NCBI GenBank assembly: GCA_030729785.1
Contig: JANQWS010000090.1
Location: 62,001 to 126,000, forward strand
Reading direction: 5' to 3'
DNA length: 64,000 bases
Source: Algoriphagus sp.
Lineage (GTDB): Bacteria; Bacteroidota; Bacteroidia; Cytophagales; Cyclobacteriaceae
Shown: piece by piece, positions 20,294-29,324 of the stretch
Numbering within the stretch: the stretch's first letter is position 1
Layout: each line of letters starts with the position of its first letter
Translations under genes and position numbers: made by a program
Notes under the pieces: generated by a model
What the model was told of the DNA's origin: nothing
What the model saw: the letters and a program-made list of their open reading frames with translations, nothing else
Database searches by the model: none

Positions 20294-22765
20294 ATGTTGA
20301 TTTCCTTTACCCCATCCCTTTTAGAAAAAATTACCGGAGGCGCGGGCCTAGGAAAGGATCCTGGCCAAGCGATTGCTCAAATCAGCATTGATTCGAGACA
20401 GGTCCTTCATCCTCAACAAAATTTGTTTGTCGCCTTAAAAGGGGCAAAGGCAGATGGAATTTCCTTTGTGCCCGAACTCTTGAACTTGGGAGTGAGCTAT
20501 TTTTTGGTAGACGATCAAACAAGCATTCCTTCCTCCTGGCTGGACAGGGGTTATTTTATTCAAGTGAAGGATACGCGAATCGCACTTCAGTCATTGGCCA
20601 CCTACCAAAGGGTTCAATTCACAAAACCCGTAGTAGGAATCACGGGAAGCAATGGCAAAACCATCGTCAAGGAATGGCTTGGTCAGGTACTCAGCCAACA
20701 GTTTGCGGTAGCTAAAAGTCCAAAAAGCTACAATTCTCAGGTGGGTGTGCCCCTATCGATCTTCGGGATTCAATCCTATCACCAAGTAGCCCTCTTGGAG
20801 GCAGGGGTTTCCAAAACAGGAGACATGGATACCTTGGCCAAAATAATCCAGCCTGGGTTGGGAATTTTCACCAACATTGGCTCTGCTCATGAGGAAGGAT
20901 TTCCAGATATAAAGGAGAAGATCGCCGAGAAACTCAAGCTCTTTGCAGGCGTAAACTTTCTTTTGTATTGCAAGGATCATGACCTGCTCGCCCAAGAAAT
21001 TGAGCAACAACTCCCCACTGAAAAACGTATTTCCTGGTCCAAAAAAGCTGGGGCAGAGTACCTCGTATCTTGGAAAAACCAAGAAACTCATTCCCGAATT
21101 GTTGTGATGAAAAGCGATGGACAAACCTTCACTTTTCAAGTCCCTTTTACCGATCAAGCTTCTCTAGAAAACGTCACCCATGTAATCCTTGCTTCGCTGA
21201 GTTTGGGTCAGGAAGTCAAGAGTATACAAGAAGGGCTGAGTCATCTGATGCCTGTAGACATGCGGCTTACGCTCAAGCCAGGCCTCAATGACTCACTTCT
21301 AATCGATGACACCTACAACAACGACCTGGCTGGGCTCAAGGTGGCACTTGAATTTTTAAGTCAACAGCGCCCTAAACGCTCCAAAATCCTAATTATTTCA
21401 GACCTCCTCCAACAAGGCCTCCCCGAGAAAGTATACAAAGAAGTTGCCGATTTAATTCAATCCTATGGGATTGATCAAGTAATCGGAGTGGGTACCCAGA
21501 TTCAACACCTAGAAACCTTACTCGGAAAAGGGGTCCGCACATTTTCCAACACCGAGCAACTCTTGTTGGAACTACAGCCAGAGCAATTTCAAAATGATCT
21601 CATTCTCATCACTGGGGCAAGAGAATATACCTTTGAACGAGTGGTCAATCGACTTCAACAGCGCATTCATGGCACCACCTTGGAGATCAATTTGAATGCG
21701 CTGACCCATAATTTTAATTTTTACAAACGGCAGCTTGCACCAAGCACGCGGGTCATGGTGATGGTCAAGGCTTTTGCCTACGGAGGAGGAGCTGCAGAAA
21801 TCGCCAATCATCTGCAGACCTTGGGGGCCGATTACCTGGCAGTAGCCTACACCGATGAGGGGGTAAGCCTACGCAAACAGGGGATTCAACTCCCCATTAT
21901 GGTGCTCAATCCGGTAGAAGAATCCTTCGATTTACTGTCTCAATACCAGCTTGAGCCCGTGGTGTTTAGTCCCGAATTTTTCAGGAAATTGGGGGCTTAT
22001 GTACAGCATCAATCCCTGCAATTATCCATCCATTTGGATCTGGATACCGGGATGAATCGCTTGGGCTTTGAGCAGGAGCAGCTAGTAGAACTAATGGACT
22101 TGATCCAACAGTATCCTCAACTGCAATTGGCAAGTGTGTACACCCACTTGGTGGGAGCAGACGAAGAAGTACATGATGATTTTTCGCTGCATCAGCTGCA
22201 GCAATTTCAAGAAATGAGCGAATCTATCTGTTCTATTCTTTCCTATAAGCCCCTGCGTCATGCGCTCAACTCGGCGGGGATTGTGCGGTATCCAGACTTC
22301 CAGCTGGACATGGTGCGCCTAGGTATCGGTCTGTATGGGGTAGAAGTGACAGGCAAGCACGACCGCTCTTTGAAGGCGGTAAGTACCTTAAAAACCACCA
22401 TTTCCCAAGTCAAAACCCTAGCTGCTGGAGCTACGGTGGGCTATTCCAGAAAGGGGAGTTTGCCCGAAGGGGGGCGAATCGCCACCTTGGCCCTCGGCTA
22501 TGCAGATGGATACGACCGTAGATTTTCCCAAGGAAAGGGATATGTACTAATTGATAGCAAAAAGGCTCCCGTGATCGGCAATGTCTGCATGGATATGGTG
22601 ATGGTGGATGTGAGCGCTATCCCTGGAGTCAAAGCAGGGGACGAAGCCATCGTGTATGGGGAGGAAATTTCACTGAAAGAGCTTGCCGATTGTATTGGTA
22701 CCATCCCTTACGAGTTACTCACCAATATCAGTGGACGCGTCAAGCGCGTGTATTACTTGGATTGA
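20294..22765 (+). CDS. Bifunctional UDP-N-acetylmuramoyl-tripeptide:D-alanyl-D-alanine ligase/alanine racemase fusion
   Basis: Mur ligase P-loop 'VVGITGSNGKTIVKEW' and 'DDTYNNDLAG' in the N half; racemase 'VMVMVKAFAYGGGAAEIA', 'HLDLDTGMNRLGF', 'VRLGIGLYG', 'VGYSRKGSL', 'NVCMDMVMVDVS' in the C half. Confidence 0.93.
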   Translation: MLISFTPSLLEKITGGAGLGKDPGQAIAQISIDSRQVLHPQQNLFVALKGAKADGISFVPELLNLGVSYFLVDDQTSIPSSWLDRGYFIQVKDTRIALQSLATYQRVQFTKPVVGITGSNGKTIVKEWLGQVLSQQFAVAKSPKSYNSQVGVPLSIFGIQSYHQVALLEAGVSKTGDMDTLAKIIQPGLGIFTNIGSAHEEGFPDIKEKIAEKLKLFAGVNFLLYCKDHDLLAQEIEQQLPTEKRISWSKKAGAEYLVSWKNQETHSRIVVMKSDGQTFTFQVPFTDQASLENVTHVILASLSLGQEVKSIQEGLSHLMPVDMRLTLKPGLNDSLLIDDTYNNDLAGLKVALEFLSQQRPKRSKILIISDLLQQGLPEKVYKEVADLIQSYGIDQVIGVGTQIQHLETLLGKGVRTFSNTEQLLLELQPEQFQNDLILITGAREYTFERVVNRLQQRIHGTTLEINLNALTHNFNFYKRQLAPSTRVMVMVKAFAYGGGAAEIANHLQTLGADYLAVAYTDEGVSLRKQGIQLPIMVLNPVEESFDLLSQYQLEPVVFSPEFFRKLGAYVQHQSLQLSIHLDLDTGMNRLGFEQEQLVELMDLIQQYPQLQLASVYTHLVGADEEVHDDFSLHQLQQFQEMSESICSILSYKPLRHALNSAGIVRYPDFQLDMVRLGIGLYGVEVTGKHDRSLKAVSTLKTTISQVKTLAAGATVGYSRKGSLPEGGRIATLALGYADGYDRRFSQGKGYVLIDSKKAPVIGNVCMDMVMVDVSAIPGVKAGDEAIVYGEEISLKELADCIGTIPYELLTNISGRVKRVYYLD

Positions 22766-22779
22766 AAGTTGGAGCAGAT

Positions 22780-24009
22780 TTAGGGCAGTGACCTCTTCCA
22801 GCCCAGGTCTTGTAAAGCATAAATGCTTCCTTTTCCACTAAAAATAAAGGCAAACAAACAGGAAATTCCCAGGTAGACTCCTGCTTCCAGACCAAATAAT
22901 TCCATCCCCATCAAGGTACAGGCCAAAGGCGTATTCGTAGCTCCGGCAAATACGCCCACAAATCCACACCCTGCCAAAAGTGCTAATGGAAGAGGGATAT
23001 AGGCAGCCAGCGCATTGCCTAGCGTGGCCCCTGTAAAGAAAAGTGGGGTGACCTCCCCGCCTTTAAAACCAGAGCCGAGTGTCAAAGCTGTTAAGCCTGT
23101 TTTCGCCAAAAAATCATACCAGGGCAGGGGGGTTTCAAAAGCCTCGAGTATCCTCGGAACACCCAAGCCTATGTAAGTGTAAGCACCCGTGAGGTACACG
23201 ATCCCTGCAACTAGCAGTCCACCCACGAAAGGCCGAAATGGAGGATAGGCAATGCCACTGAAGAGTCTATTTACCCCATGACCTGCCTCCACAAATAGTC
23301 GCGCTGCCAGGCCAAAGGCTATTCCTGCGGGAATCATCCATGCCAAGTTGTTCAGGGTATGGGGAGTAATCTCAGGAATAACATAGGTCGTATGTCCAAT
23401 GCCCCAAACCCATTCGCAAATCCAATAAGCTATAAACGCAGCCCAGAAAGCCGGAAAAATGGAGCTGGGGTCTATCTTTCTACGAAACAACCATTCTAGA
23501 GAAAATACCGCTCCTGCCAAAGGCGTACCAAATACCGAGGCAAATCCCCCTGCTACTCCACAAATCAACAAGATCCTGCCGGTATTCTTATCTAGGGTCC
23601 ATCGCTTGCCCAACTGGGCAGCTAAGGAAGCTCCCATTTGAACTGCTGTACCTTCCCTTCCCGCGGAGCCCCCAAAAAGGTGGGTGATTAAGGTGCCGAA
23701 TAAAACAAAAGGTGCCATTCGCCAGGGCAGAGTCGGCTGGGGAGTATAGATCCCAGCTAAGATTAAATTGTTCCCTTTTTCAAGACCATCCCCGTAATGG
23801 TGGTAGCAGTAGCCAATTACAAATCCTGCTATGGGTAAGCCTCCTAAAAGCCATAAATGGGCATCCCTAACCCCACCCACCCAATCCAAGGAAAGCAAAA
23901 AAATGGCAGAGGCGGAACCCGAAAATATTCCGATTCCGGTACCAATGGCTATCCAAAAAAGAAGGTATTTCAGCAAGATAATCGGAGATTGAGGGACCTT
24001 TTGATACAA
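22780..24009 (-). CDS. ClC-family (voltage-gated) chloride channel/antiporter
   Basis: 'GGSAGREGTAVQMGASL', 'GVAGGFASVFGTPLAGAVFSLEW', 'GSGFKGGEVTPLFFTGATLGNAL'. Confidence 0.9.
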   Translation of the reverse strand: MYQKVPQSPIILLKYLLFWIAIGTGIGIFSGSASAIFLLSLDWVGGVRDAHLWLLGGLPIAGFVIGYCYHHYGDGLEKGNNLILAGIYTPQPTLPWRMAPFVLFGTLITHLFGGSAGREGTAVQMGASLAAQLGKRWTLDKNTGRILLICGVAGGFASVFGTPLAGAVFSLEWLFRRKIDPSSIFPAFWAAFIAYWICEWVWGIGHTTYVIPEITPHTLNNLAWMIPAGIAFGLAARLFVEAGHGVNRLFSGIAYPPFRPFVGGLLVAGIVYLTGAYTYIGLGVPRILEAFETPLPWYDFLAKTGLTALTLGSGFKGGEVTPLFFTGATLGNALAAYIPLPLALLAGCGFVGVFAGATNTPLACTLMGMELFGLEAGVYLGISCLFAFIFSGKGSIYALQDLGWKRSLP

Positions 24010-24142
24010 AGAAAGGGGGATTTAGGAGATTTCTAGGGACAAGGAACGCATTTTTCTAACTGCACTTCATCAATTTAGGACTTAAGTCCTTCACGGAGCA
24101 ACCAATTGCCAAGTAAATGAGTTATCCACAAAATACGCGTTC

Positions 24143-25033
24143 ATGAAAAACATTCTCATTACTGGAGGATCAGGATTGGTCGGGAAGCAACTTACTACCT
24201 TATTGGAACAAAAAGGGTATGAAGTGGCTTGGCTTAGTCGAAAACCACAGCGGCAGACCCATTTTCTCTGGGATGTAGCCCGTCAGGAAATAGATCCAAT
24301 AGCCCTGGAATGGGCAGATGCAGTGGTGCATTTGGCTGGGGAAGGGGTCGCAGAAAAGCGCTGGACGGCGGAACGAAAGGAGTCCATCCTTCGCTCACGA
24401 ACAGAAAGCACGGCACTATTGCATCGAGCGATACAGCAGGCAACGGTTAAGCCAAGCACCTTTATTTCTGCCTCAGCAGTGGGCTATTATGGATTTGATA
24501 CCGGCGCTGCTCTTGTGGATGAGGGCAGTGCTTCGGGCACCGATTTTTTGGCAGAAGTGGTGCTGGCCTGGGAAAAAGAGGTCAAAAAGATAGAAGCCTT
24601 ACCCCTCCGATGTGTGGTCCTCCGAATTGGCATCGTCTTGGATGCCAAGGGAGGAGCCTTAGCCGAAATGCTCAAACCCCCTATGGCTGCCCCTTTGGGT
24701 TCGGGTGCGCAGTGGATGAGTTGGATACATGTGGAAGACTTGGTGCGCCTATTTGTTTTTGCCCTTGAAAAAACCACACTACAGGGAATATACAATGCAG
24801 TGGGACCTAATCCCGCCACCAACCAGCAACTGACCCAGGAAGCGGCGGCGGCCAAGGGCAAAACCTATCTAGGAATCGGGGTGCCTGGATTTGCACTGAG
24901 GTTGGTCTTGGGAGAAATGGCCGCCATGGTCCTTGGCGGCAATCGCGTGTCTAGCCAAAAGATTCAAAAAGCAGGCTTTGAATTTGAATTTCCAGAGTTG
25001 AAGCAGGCATTAAAGTCCATTTATTCGAGTTGA
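24143..25033 (+). CDS. TIGR01777-family NAD-dependent epimerase (SDR39U1-like)
   Basis: 'NILITGGSGLVGKQLTTLL', 'ADAVVHLAGEGVAEKRWT', 'SASAVGYYG', 'WEKEVKK', 'WIHVEDLVRLFVFALE'. Confidence 0.92.
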   Translation: MKNILITGGSGLVGKQLTTLLEQKGYEVAWLSRKPQRQTHFLWDVARQEIDPIALEWADAVVHLAGEGVAEKRWTAERKESILRSRTESTALLHRAIQQATVKPSTFISASAVGYYGFDTGAALVDEGSASGTDFLAEVVLAWEKEVKKIEALPLRCVVLRIGIVLDAKGGALAEMLKPPMAAPLGSGAQWMSWIHVEDLVRLFVFALEKTTLQGIYNAVGPNPATNQQLTQEAAAAKGKTYLGIGVPGFALRLVLGEMAAMVLGGNRVSSQKIQKAGFEFEFPELKQALKSIYSS

Positions 25034-25153
25034 ATTTTCCATTTCGCCTATTCATTGATTAGTGCTCCTGGCGTTTTTTTTTAACCATCAGTCCTAAAAT
25101 GTTTTTTTTAATCTCAGGAATAAGGACTTTAGGGAAAGATTTACACCTGAAGT

Positions 25154-27706
25154 ATGAAAAATATCATCGCTGTGCTACTGCTAGCACTAATCAGTCAATT
25201 TGGCTTTGCCCAAGACCTAAGCTACTACCTGCCCAAAGGCTATACCTACAACCCGAAAGTTCCTACTCCCAAGCAGGTACTGGGCTATGAAGTAGGCGAA
25301 TGGCATGTGACCCACGACCAGCTAGTCATGTACATGAAGGCTGTGGCGGCAGCATCCGACCGTGTTCTCTTTGAAGAAACCGGCAGGTCCTACGAAAAGC
25401 GACCACAGACCTTGCTGACCATCAGTGCTCCTGTCAACCTGGCCAAACTGGACCAGATAAAAGCAGAGCGCGCCAAACTTCGAGACCCTGCAGCTACAGT
25501 CAACATTGCGAACATGCCTGCAGTCCTATTCATGGGTTACTCCGTTCATGGAAACGAACCGAGTGGAGCCAATGCAGCACTACTAGCAGCCTATCACTTT
25601 GCTGCCGCCAATGAAATCGAAGCAGACCTCAAGGACATGGTACTCCTTTTGGATCCGGCCATCAACCCGGACGGTCTCAACCGCTTTGCTTCCTGGGTCA
25701 ATTCACACAAGGCCTACGTCATGAACGGGGATCCAGCGCAGCGCGAACTCAATGAGGCCTGGCCTCGAGGACGTACCAACCACTACTGGTTTGACCTCAA
25801 CCGCGACTGGCTGCCTGTGCAGCATCCAGAATCCAGAAATCGCGTACGCGTGTTCCAAAGTTGGCTTCCGAACGTGCACTTGGACTTCCATGAGATGGGC
25901 TCCAACAGCACCTTCTTTTTTCAGCCCGGCGTCCCTTCTCGCGTCCACCCTTTGACCCCAAAGAAAAACTTTGAGCTCACTGAGAAAATTGGCACCTACC
26001 ATGCCAAAGCCTTGGACCAAATAGGCTCCTTGTACTACAACCAGGAAAACTACGACGACTTTTATTACGGAAAGGGATCCACCTATCCGGACGTACAAGG
26101 ATCGATAGGTATCTTGTTTGAGCAGGCAAGCTCTAGAGGACACCTCCAAGAAACGGACAATGGAATGCTCAGCTTTCCATTTACGATCCGCAACCAATTT
26201 ACCGCCAACCTATCCTCCTACCAGGCCACCAAAGAAATGCGGGTGGAACTCAACCAGTGGATGAAGGATTTCTACACGGACATCAAAAAGGAAACCGATG
26301 CCGACATCAACAAGGCCTATATTTTTGGTGCCCCTGAGGAAGATGCACGGAGCTATCACCTGGCGGATTTGATTCTTCAGCACGACATCAAACTCTTTTC
26401 CCTTAAGGAGGATTTGGTTATCAACGGGAAGCAGTTTAAAAAAGGAAACTCCTACATTGTCCCTGCAGATCAGCCGCAGTACCGCTTGATCAAGGCGATG
26501 TTTGAAACGCGTACTACGTTCCAAGACAGCTTGTTTTACGACATCTCTGCTTGGACCTACCCCATGGCTTTTGGAGTAGACTATATGGCTTTGAATAGCC
26601 GCATTGTCAACTTGGCCAGTGTCAGCCCTGTGGATAAGTCTAATTTTGCGCAAGCTCCTGGCAAGGTAATCGGCTCCGCAGGGGCCTATCAATATGCCAT
26701 GGAGTGGACCGATTACTATGCGCCAAAGGCGGCCTATCAGTTGCTTAAGGCTGGATTTTTGGTACGTGTAGCCACCAAAGAATTTTCCACCGCGGAAGGG
26801 AAAACCTTTGGTAGAGGAACGGTATTGATTGATGAAGGAGAAAGTGGGCTTGATGCGCAAGCCTTCTTCAAGAAGCTAGAAGAGGTCGCCCAATTTGCAC
26901 ATGTAGATATCCATGCATTGACAACAGGATACACCCAAGGAGCCAATCTGGGATCAACCTTCATCCTTCCTCTGAAAACACCAAGTATTGCCTTATTAGT
27001 GGATGGGGGTGTGGATAGCGGAGAAGCAGGGGAGATCTGGCATCTATTAGACCAACGCATGCAAATGCCAGTGACCCTATTGCCCTTAGGATCTGTAAGC
27101 AGCACCAATTTGGACCGCTACTCGGTTATCCTCATGGCAGATGGCAGCTACGGGTCACTAGGCCAGTCCGGTGCTGCGGCACTCAAAACTTGGGTAAGCA
27201 AAGGCAATACCTTGGTCGCTAAAGGAGGCGCACTTCGTTTTTTGGCTCAAAATGAAATCGGAAATTTCACCTTCCGTAAAGTAGATAATGCAGAGAAAGG
27301 TTTGCAGAAAAGCTATGCGGACTTTGATAATGCTACTGGAGCGAAGCAAACTTTTGGAGCCATCTTCAAATCTACTTTAGACACCAGCCATCCAATTGGG
27401 TTTGGTTACGTAAGCAGGGAGCTCTTCACTTTTAGAAATGACAATTTCTTCCTTGAACCTTCTGCCAATCCCTACGCCAACCCACTCGTTTATACGAAGG
27501 ATCCTTTGGCTTCGGGCTACCTGCATCCAAGCAATCTGCCTGGAGTACAAGAGACTGCCGTGATCCGTGTATCTGGACAAGGAAGAGGTCGAATTGTAGG
27601 CTTTGCAGACAACCCTAACTTCCGTGCCTTCTGGTTTGGTACCAACAAGCTGTTTATCAATTCCATTTTCTTTGGACAAGTGATTGATGGAGGAACTGCA
27701 CGATAA
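25154..27706 (+). CDS. Secreted M14-family zinc carboxypeptidase
   Basis: Signal peptide, 'YSVHGNEPSGANAAL', 'DPAINPDGLNRFASWVNSHK', 'DLNRDWLPVQHPESR', 'VHLDFHEMGSNSTFFFQPG'. Confidence 0.88.
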   Translation: MKNIIAVLLLALISQFGFAQDLSYYLPKGYTYNPKVPTPKQVLGYEVGEWHVTHDQLVMYMKAVAAASDRVLFEETGRSYEKRPQTLLTISAPVNLAKLDQIKAERAKLRDPAATVNIANMPAVLFMGYSVHGNEPSGANAALLAAYHFAAANEIEADLKDMVLLLDPAINPDGLNRFASWVNSHKAYVMNGDPAQRELNEAWPRGRTNHYWFDLNRDWLPVQHPESRNRVRVFQSWLPNVHLDFHEMGSNSTFFFQPGVPSRVHPLTPKKNFELTEKIGTYHAKALDQIGSLYYNQENYDDFYYGKGSTYPDVQGSIGILFEQASSRGHLQETDNGMLSFPFTIRNQFTANLSSYQATKEMRVELNQWMKDFYTDIKKETDADINKAYIFGAPEEDARSYHLADLILQHDIKLFSLKEDLVINGKQFKKGNSYIVPADQPQYRLIKAMFETRTTFQDSLFYDISAWTYPMAFGVDYMALNSRIVNLASVSPVDKSNFAQAPGKVIGSAGAYQYAMEWTDYYAPKAAYQLLKAGFLVRVATKEFSTAEGKTFGRGTVLIDEGESGLDAQAFFKKLEEVAQFAHVDIHALTTGYTQGANLGSTFILPLKTPSIALLVDGGVDSGEAGEIWHLLDQRMQMPVTLLPLGSVSSTNLDRYSVILMADGSYGSLGQSGAAALKTWVSKGNTLVAKGGALRFLAQNEIGNFTFRKVDNAEKGLQKSYADFDNATGAKQTFGAIFKSTLDTSHPIGFGYVSRELFTFRNDNFFLEPSANPYANPLVYTKDPLASGYLHPSNLPGVQETAVIRVSGQGRGRIVGFADNPNFRAFWFGTNKLFINSIFFGQVIDGGTAR

Positions 27707-27709
27707 ACC

Positions 27710-27741
27710 CCAAATCCCAGCTCAGTGCTGGGATTTTCTTT
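27710..27741 (+). terminator. Intrinsic terminator after the M14 peptidase gene
   Basis: AAATCCCAGCtcagtGCTGGGATTTTCTTTT. Confidence 0.8.
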
Positions 27742-27769
27742 TCTAATCCTGATGCTATTCTTAGAGTTT

Positions 27770-28882
27770 ATGAAAAAAATTAGTCTGTTTCTTTTCGCTT
27801 TGCTCATGGGGGGAGGCGCTGTTTTCGCGCAAGAAATGAGTTTTGAGTCCTACAATCCTCCTTCGACGCTCAAGGTGCCACAACATCCGGTGACACGATC
27901 AAAGTTTCCCTTTATAGATATCCACAGCCACCAAGGAGGTGTCAACAAGTCAAAAATTGACCAACTTCGGAGTGAAATGGATGAGTTGAACATGGGCATC
28001 ATGATCAACCTGAGTGGCCGGGGCTTTGGACAAGGCAATAGCAATGCACAGCAGGAATACATCAAGGGCATGATGCAGGAATTTAAAACCCATGCCCCTG
28101 GCAGGTTTATGGTGTTTACCAACCTAAATTTTAACGGATTTGGCACGCCAGAATGGTCTGCTTTGGCCGTGAAGGAACTGGAAGAGGACGTGGCCGCAGG
28201 AGCTGTGGGATTGAAGATTTACAAGAGTTTAGGATTAAACACCAAGGACAATAGCGGAAAGCGAATTCCCGTGGATCATCCCGATTTGGATCCAGTTTGG
28301 GCGAAGGCTGGGGAGCTTGGGATTCCAGTAATTATTCACTCTGCAGACCCCGCACAATTTTGGCAAGCGATGGATTCTACGAATGAGCGCTGGTTGGAAC
28401 TAAAACTCCATCCCAATCGCCGCCGATCTGCAACCGACCCTGCGCCTTTTGAGCAGATCATCGCCGAGCAGCACCGCATATTTGCAAAGCATCCCAAGAC
28501 CACTTTTATCAATGCGCATATGGGTTGGATGGCCAACGATCTGGATGCTGCTGGGGCCCATTTGGATCGCTATCCCAATGTTAATTTTGGCATTGGCGCA
28601 GTGATCGCAGAGTTTGGAAGACAGCCCCGACGGGCCAAGGAATTTTTCACCAAGTACCAGGATCGAATTCTATTTGGCAAAGATGCCTACAACAAGGAGG
28701 AGTTTTACACCTACTTCCGCGTACTGGAAACCGAGGATGAGTATTTTCCTTATTACAAAAAATACCATGCCTTTTGGAGCATGTATGGCTTGGGCCTTTC
28801 AGACGAAGTCTTGAAAAAGGTGTATTACAAAAATGCGCTGAGGATTGTTCCTAGATTGGATAAGACGCTATTTCCAGAGTAG
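27770..28882 (+). CDS. Secreted amidohydrolase-family (metal-dependent TIM-barrel) protein
   Basis: Signal peptide MKKISLFLFALLMGGGAVFAQ; 'FPFIDIHSHQGGV', 'VGLKIYKSLGL', 'PVIIHSADPAQFW', 'TFINAHMGW', 'ILFGKDAYN'. Start placed after the upstream terminator. Confidence 0.87.
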   Translation: MKKISLFLFALLMGGGAVFAQEMSFESYNPPSTLKVPQHPVTRSKFPFIDIHSHQGGVNKSKIDQLRSEMDELNMGIMINLSGRGFGQGNSNAQQEYIKGMMQEFKTHAPGRFMVFTNLNFNGFGTPEWSALAVKELEEDVAAGAVGLKIYKSLGLNTKDNSGKRIPVDHPDLDPVWAKAGELGIPVIIHSADPAQFWQAMDSTNERWLELKLHPNRRRSATDPAPFEQIIAEQHRIFAKHPKTTFINAHMGWMANDLDAAGAHLDRYPNVNFGIGAVIAEFGRQPRRAKEFFTKYQDRILFGKDAYNKEEFYTYFRVLETEDEYFPYYKKYHAFWSMYGLGLSDEVLKKVYYKNALRIVPRLDKTLFPE

Positions 28883-29057
28883 TTGTACGAAGCACCAAGG
28901 TGTAGTATCAGGTATCAAGTAGCTAGTATCAAGACTTTATTCGTGGTGATACGAGATTCGTATGATTCACGAATTCCCACTTCTTCATTCTTCACTTGGC
29001 GTTCAGCATTTGAAAAGAGTATTTAGTAGAAAGTATCCTGCCCGCGGCGGCGGGTAG
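28883..29057. repeat. Intergenic mosaic repeat cluster, left of the Fic gene
   Basis: GTTGTACGAAGCACCAAG / GTATCAGGTATCAAGTAGC / TGATTCACGAATTCCCACTTC (28963-28983) / CCTGCCCGCGGCGGCGGGTA (29038-29057). Related words recur at 30397-30720 and 57700-57837. Confidence 0.7.
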
Positions 29058-29140
29058 ACTGGAAGGCCAAGAACTAAGAGACATGCCTTCTTTGCGGCTT
29101 CGCGCCTTTGCGAGAGATTATTCACCCAAAGGCGCAGAAA

Positions 29141-29205
29141 CCTGCCTGCCGTAGGCAGGCGGGTATTTCAATCTTATTTCGCCTGCCCGCCGTGGCGGGT
29201 ATTTC
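29141..29205. repeat. GC-rich palindromic repeats
   Basis: CCTGCCTGCCGTAGGCAGGCGGGTATTTC (29141-29169) and GCCTGCCCGCCGTGGCGGGTATTTC (29181-29205). Confidence 0.8.
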
Positions 29206-29230
29206 CCCACTGTAAACAAAATCGACAAAT

Positions 29231-29319
29231 CTTTACATATGGAGATATATATGTAAAGAAAATGCTTGTTTTCTTTACATAAGAGAATACCTTTGTAAAG
29301 AAAATCAATTTTTCTTTAC
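29231..29319 (+). promoter_or_regulatory. Cluster of inverted CTTTACATA/TATGTAAAG half-sites upstream of the Fic gene (putative operator)
   Basis: CTTTACATAT (29231-29240)/ATATGTAAAG (29249-29258); TTTTCTTTAC (29269-29278)/GTAAAGAAAA (29295-29304); TTTTCTTTAC (29310-29319), ending 5 bp before the ATG at 29325. Confidence 0.7.
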
Positions 29320-29324
29320 ATATA

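Noticed and set aside
25703-26197. 164-aa minus-strand ORF within the M14 peptidase gene
   Set aside because: Antisense shadow of conserved catalytic-domain sequence.
26210-26860. 216-aa minus-strand ORF within the M14 peptidase gene
   Set aside because: Shadow ORF on the opposite strand of a motif-rich coding region.
28883-29230. CRISPR array
   Set aside because: Repeats are irregular in spacing and sequence and palindromic; no uniform repeat-spacer units and no cas genes.
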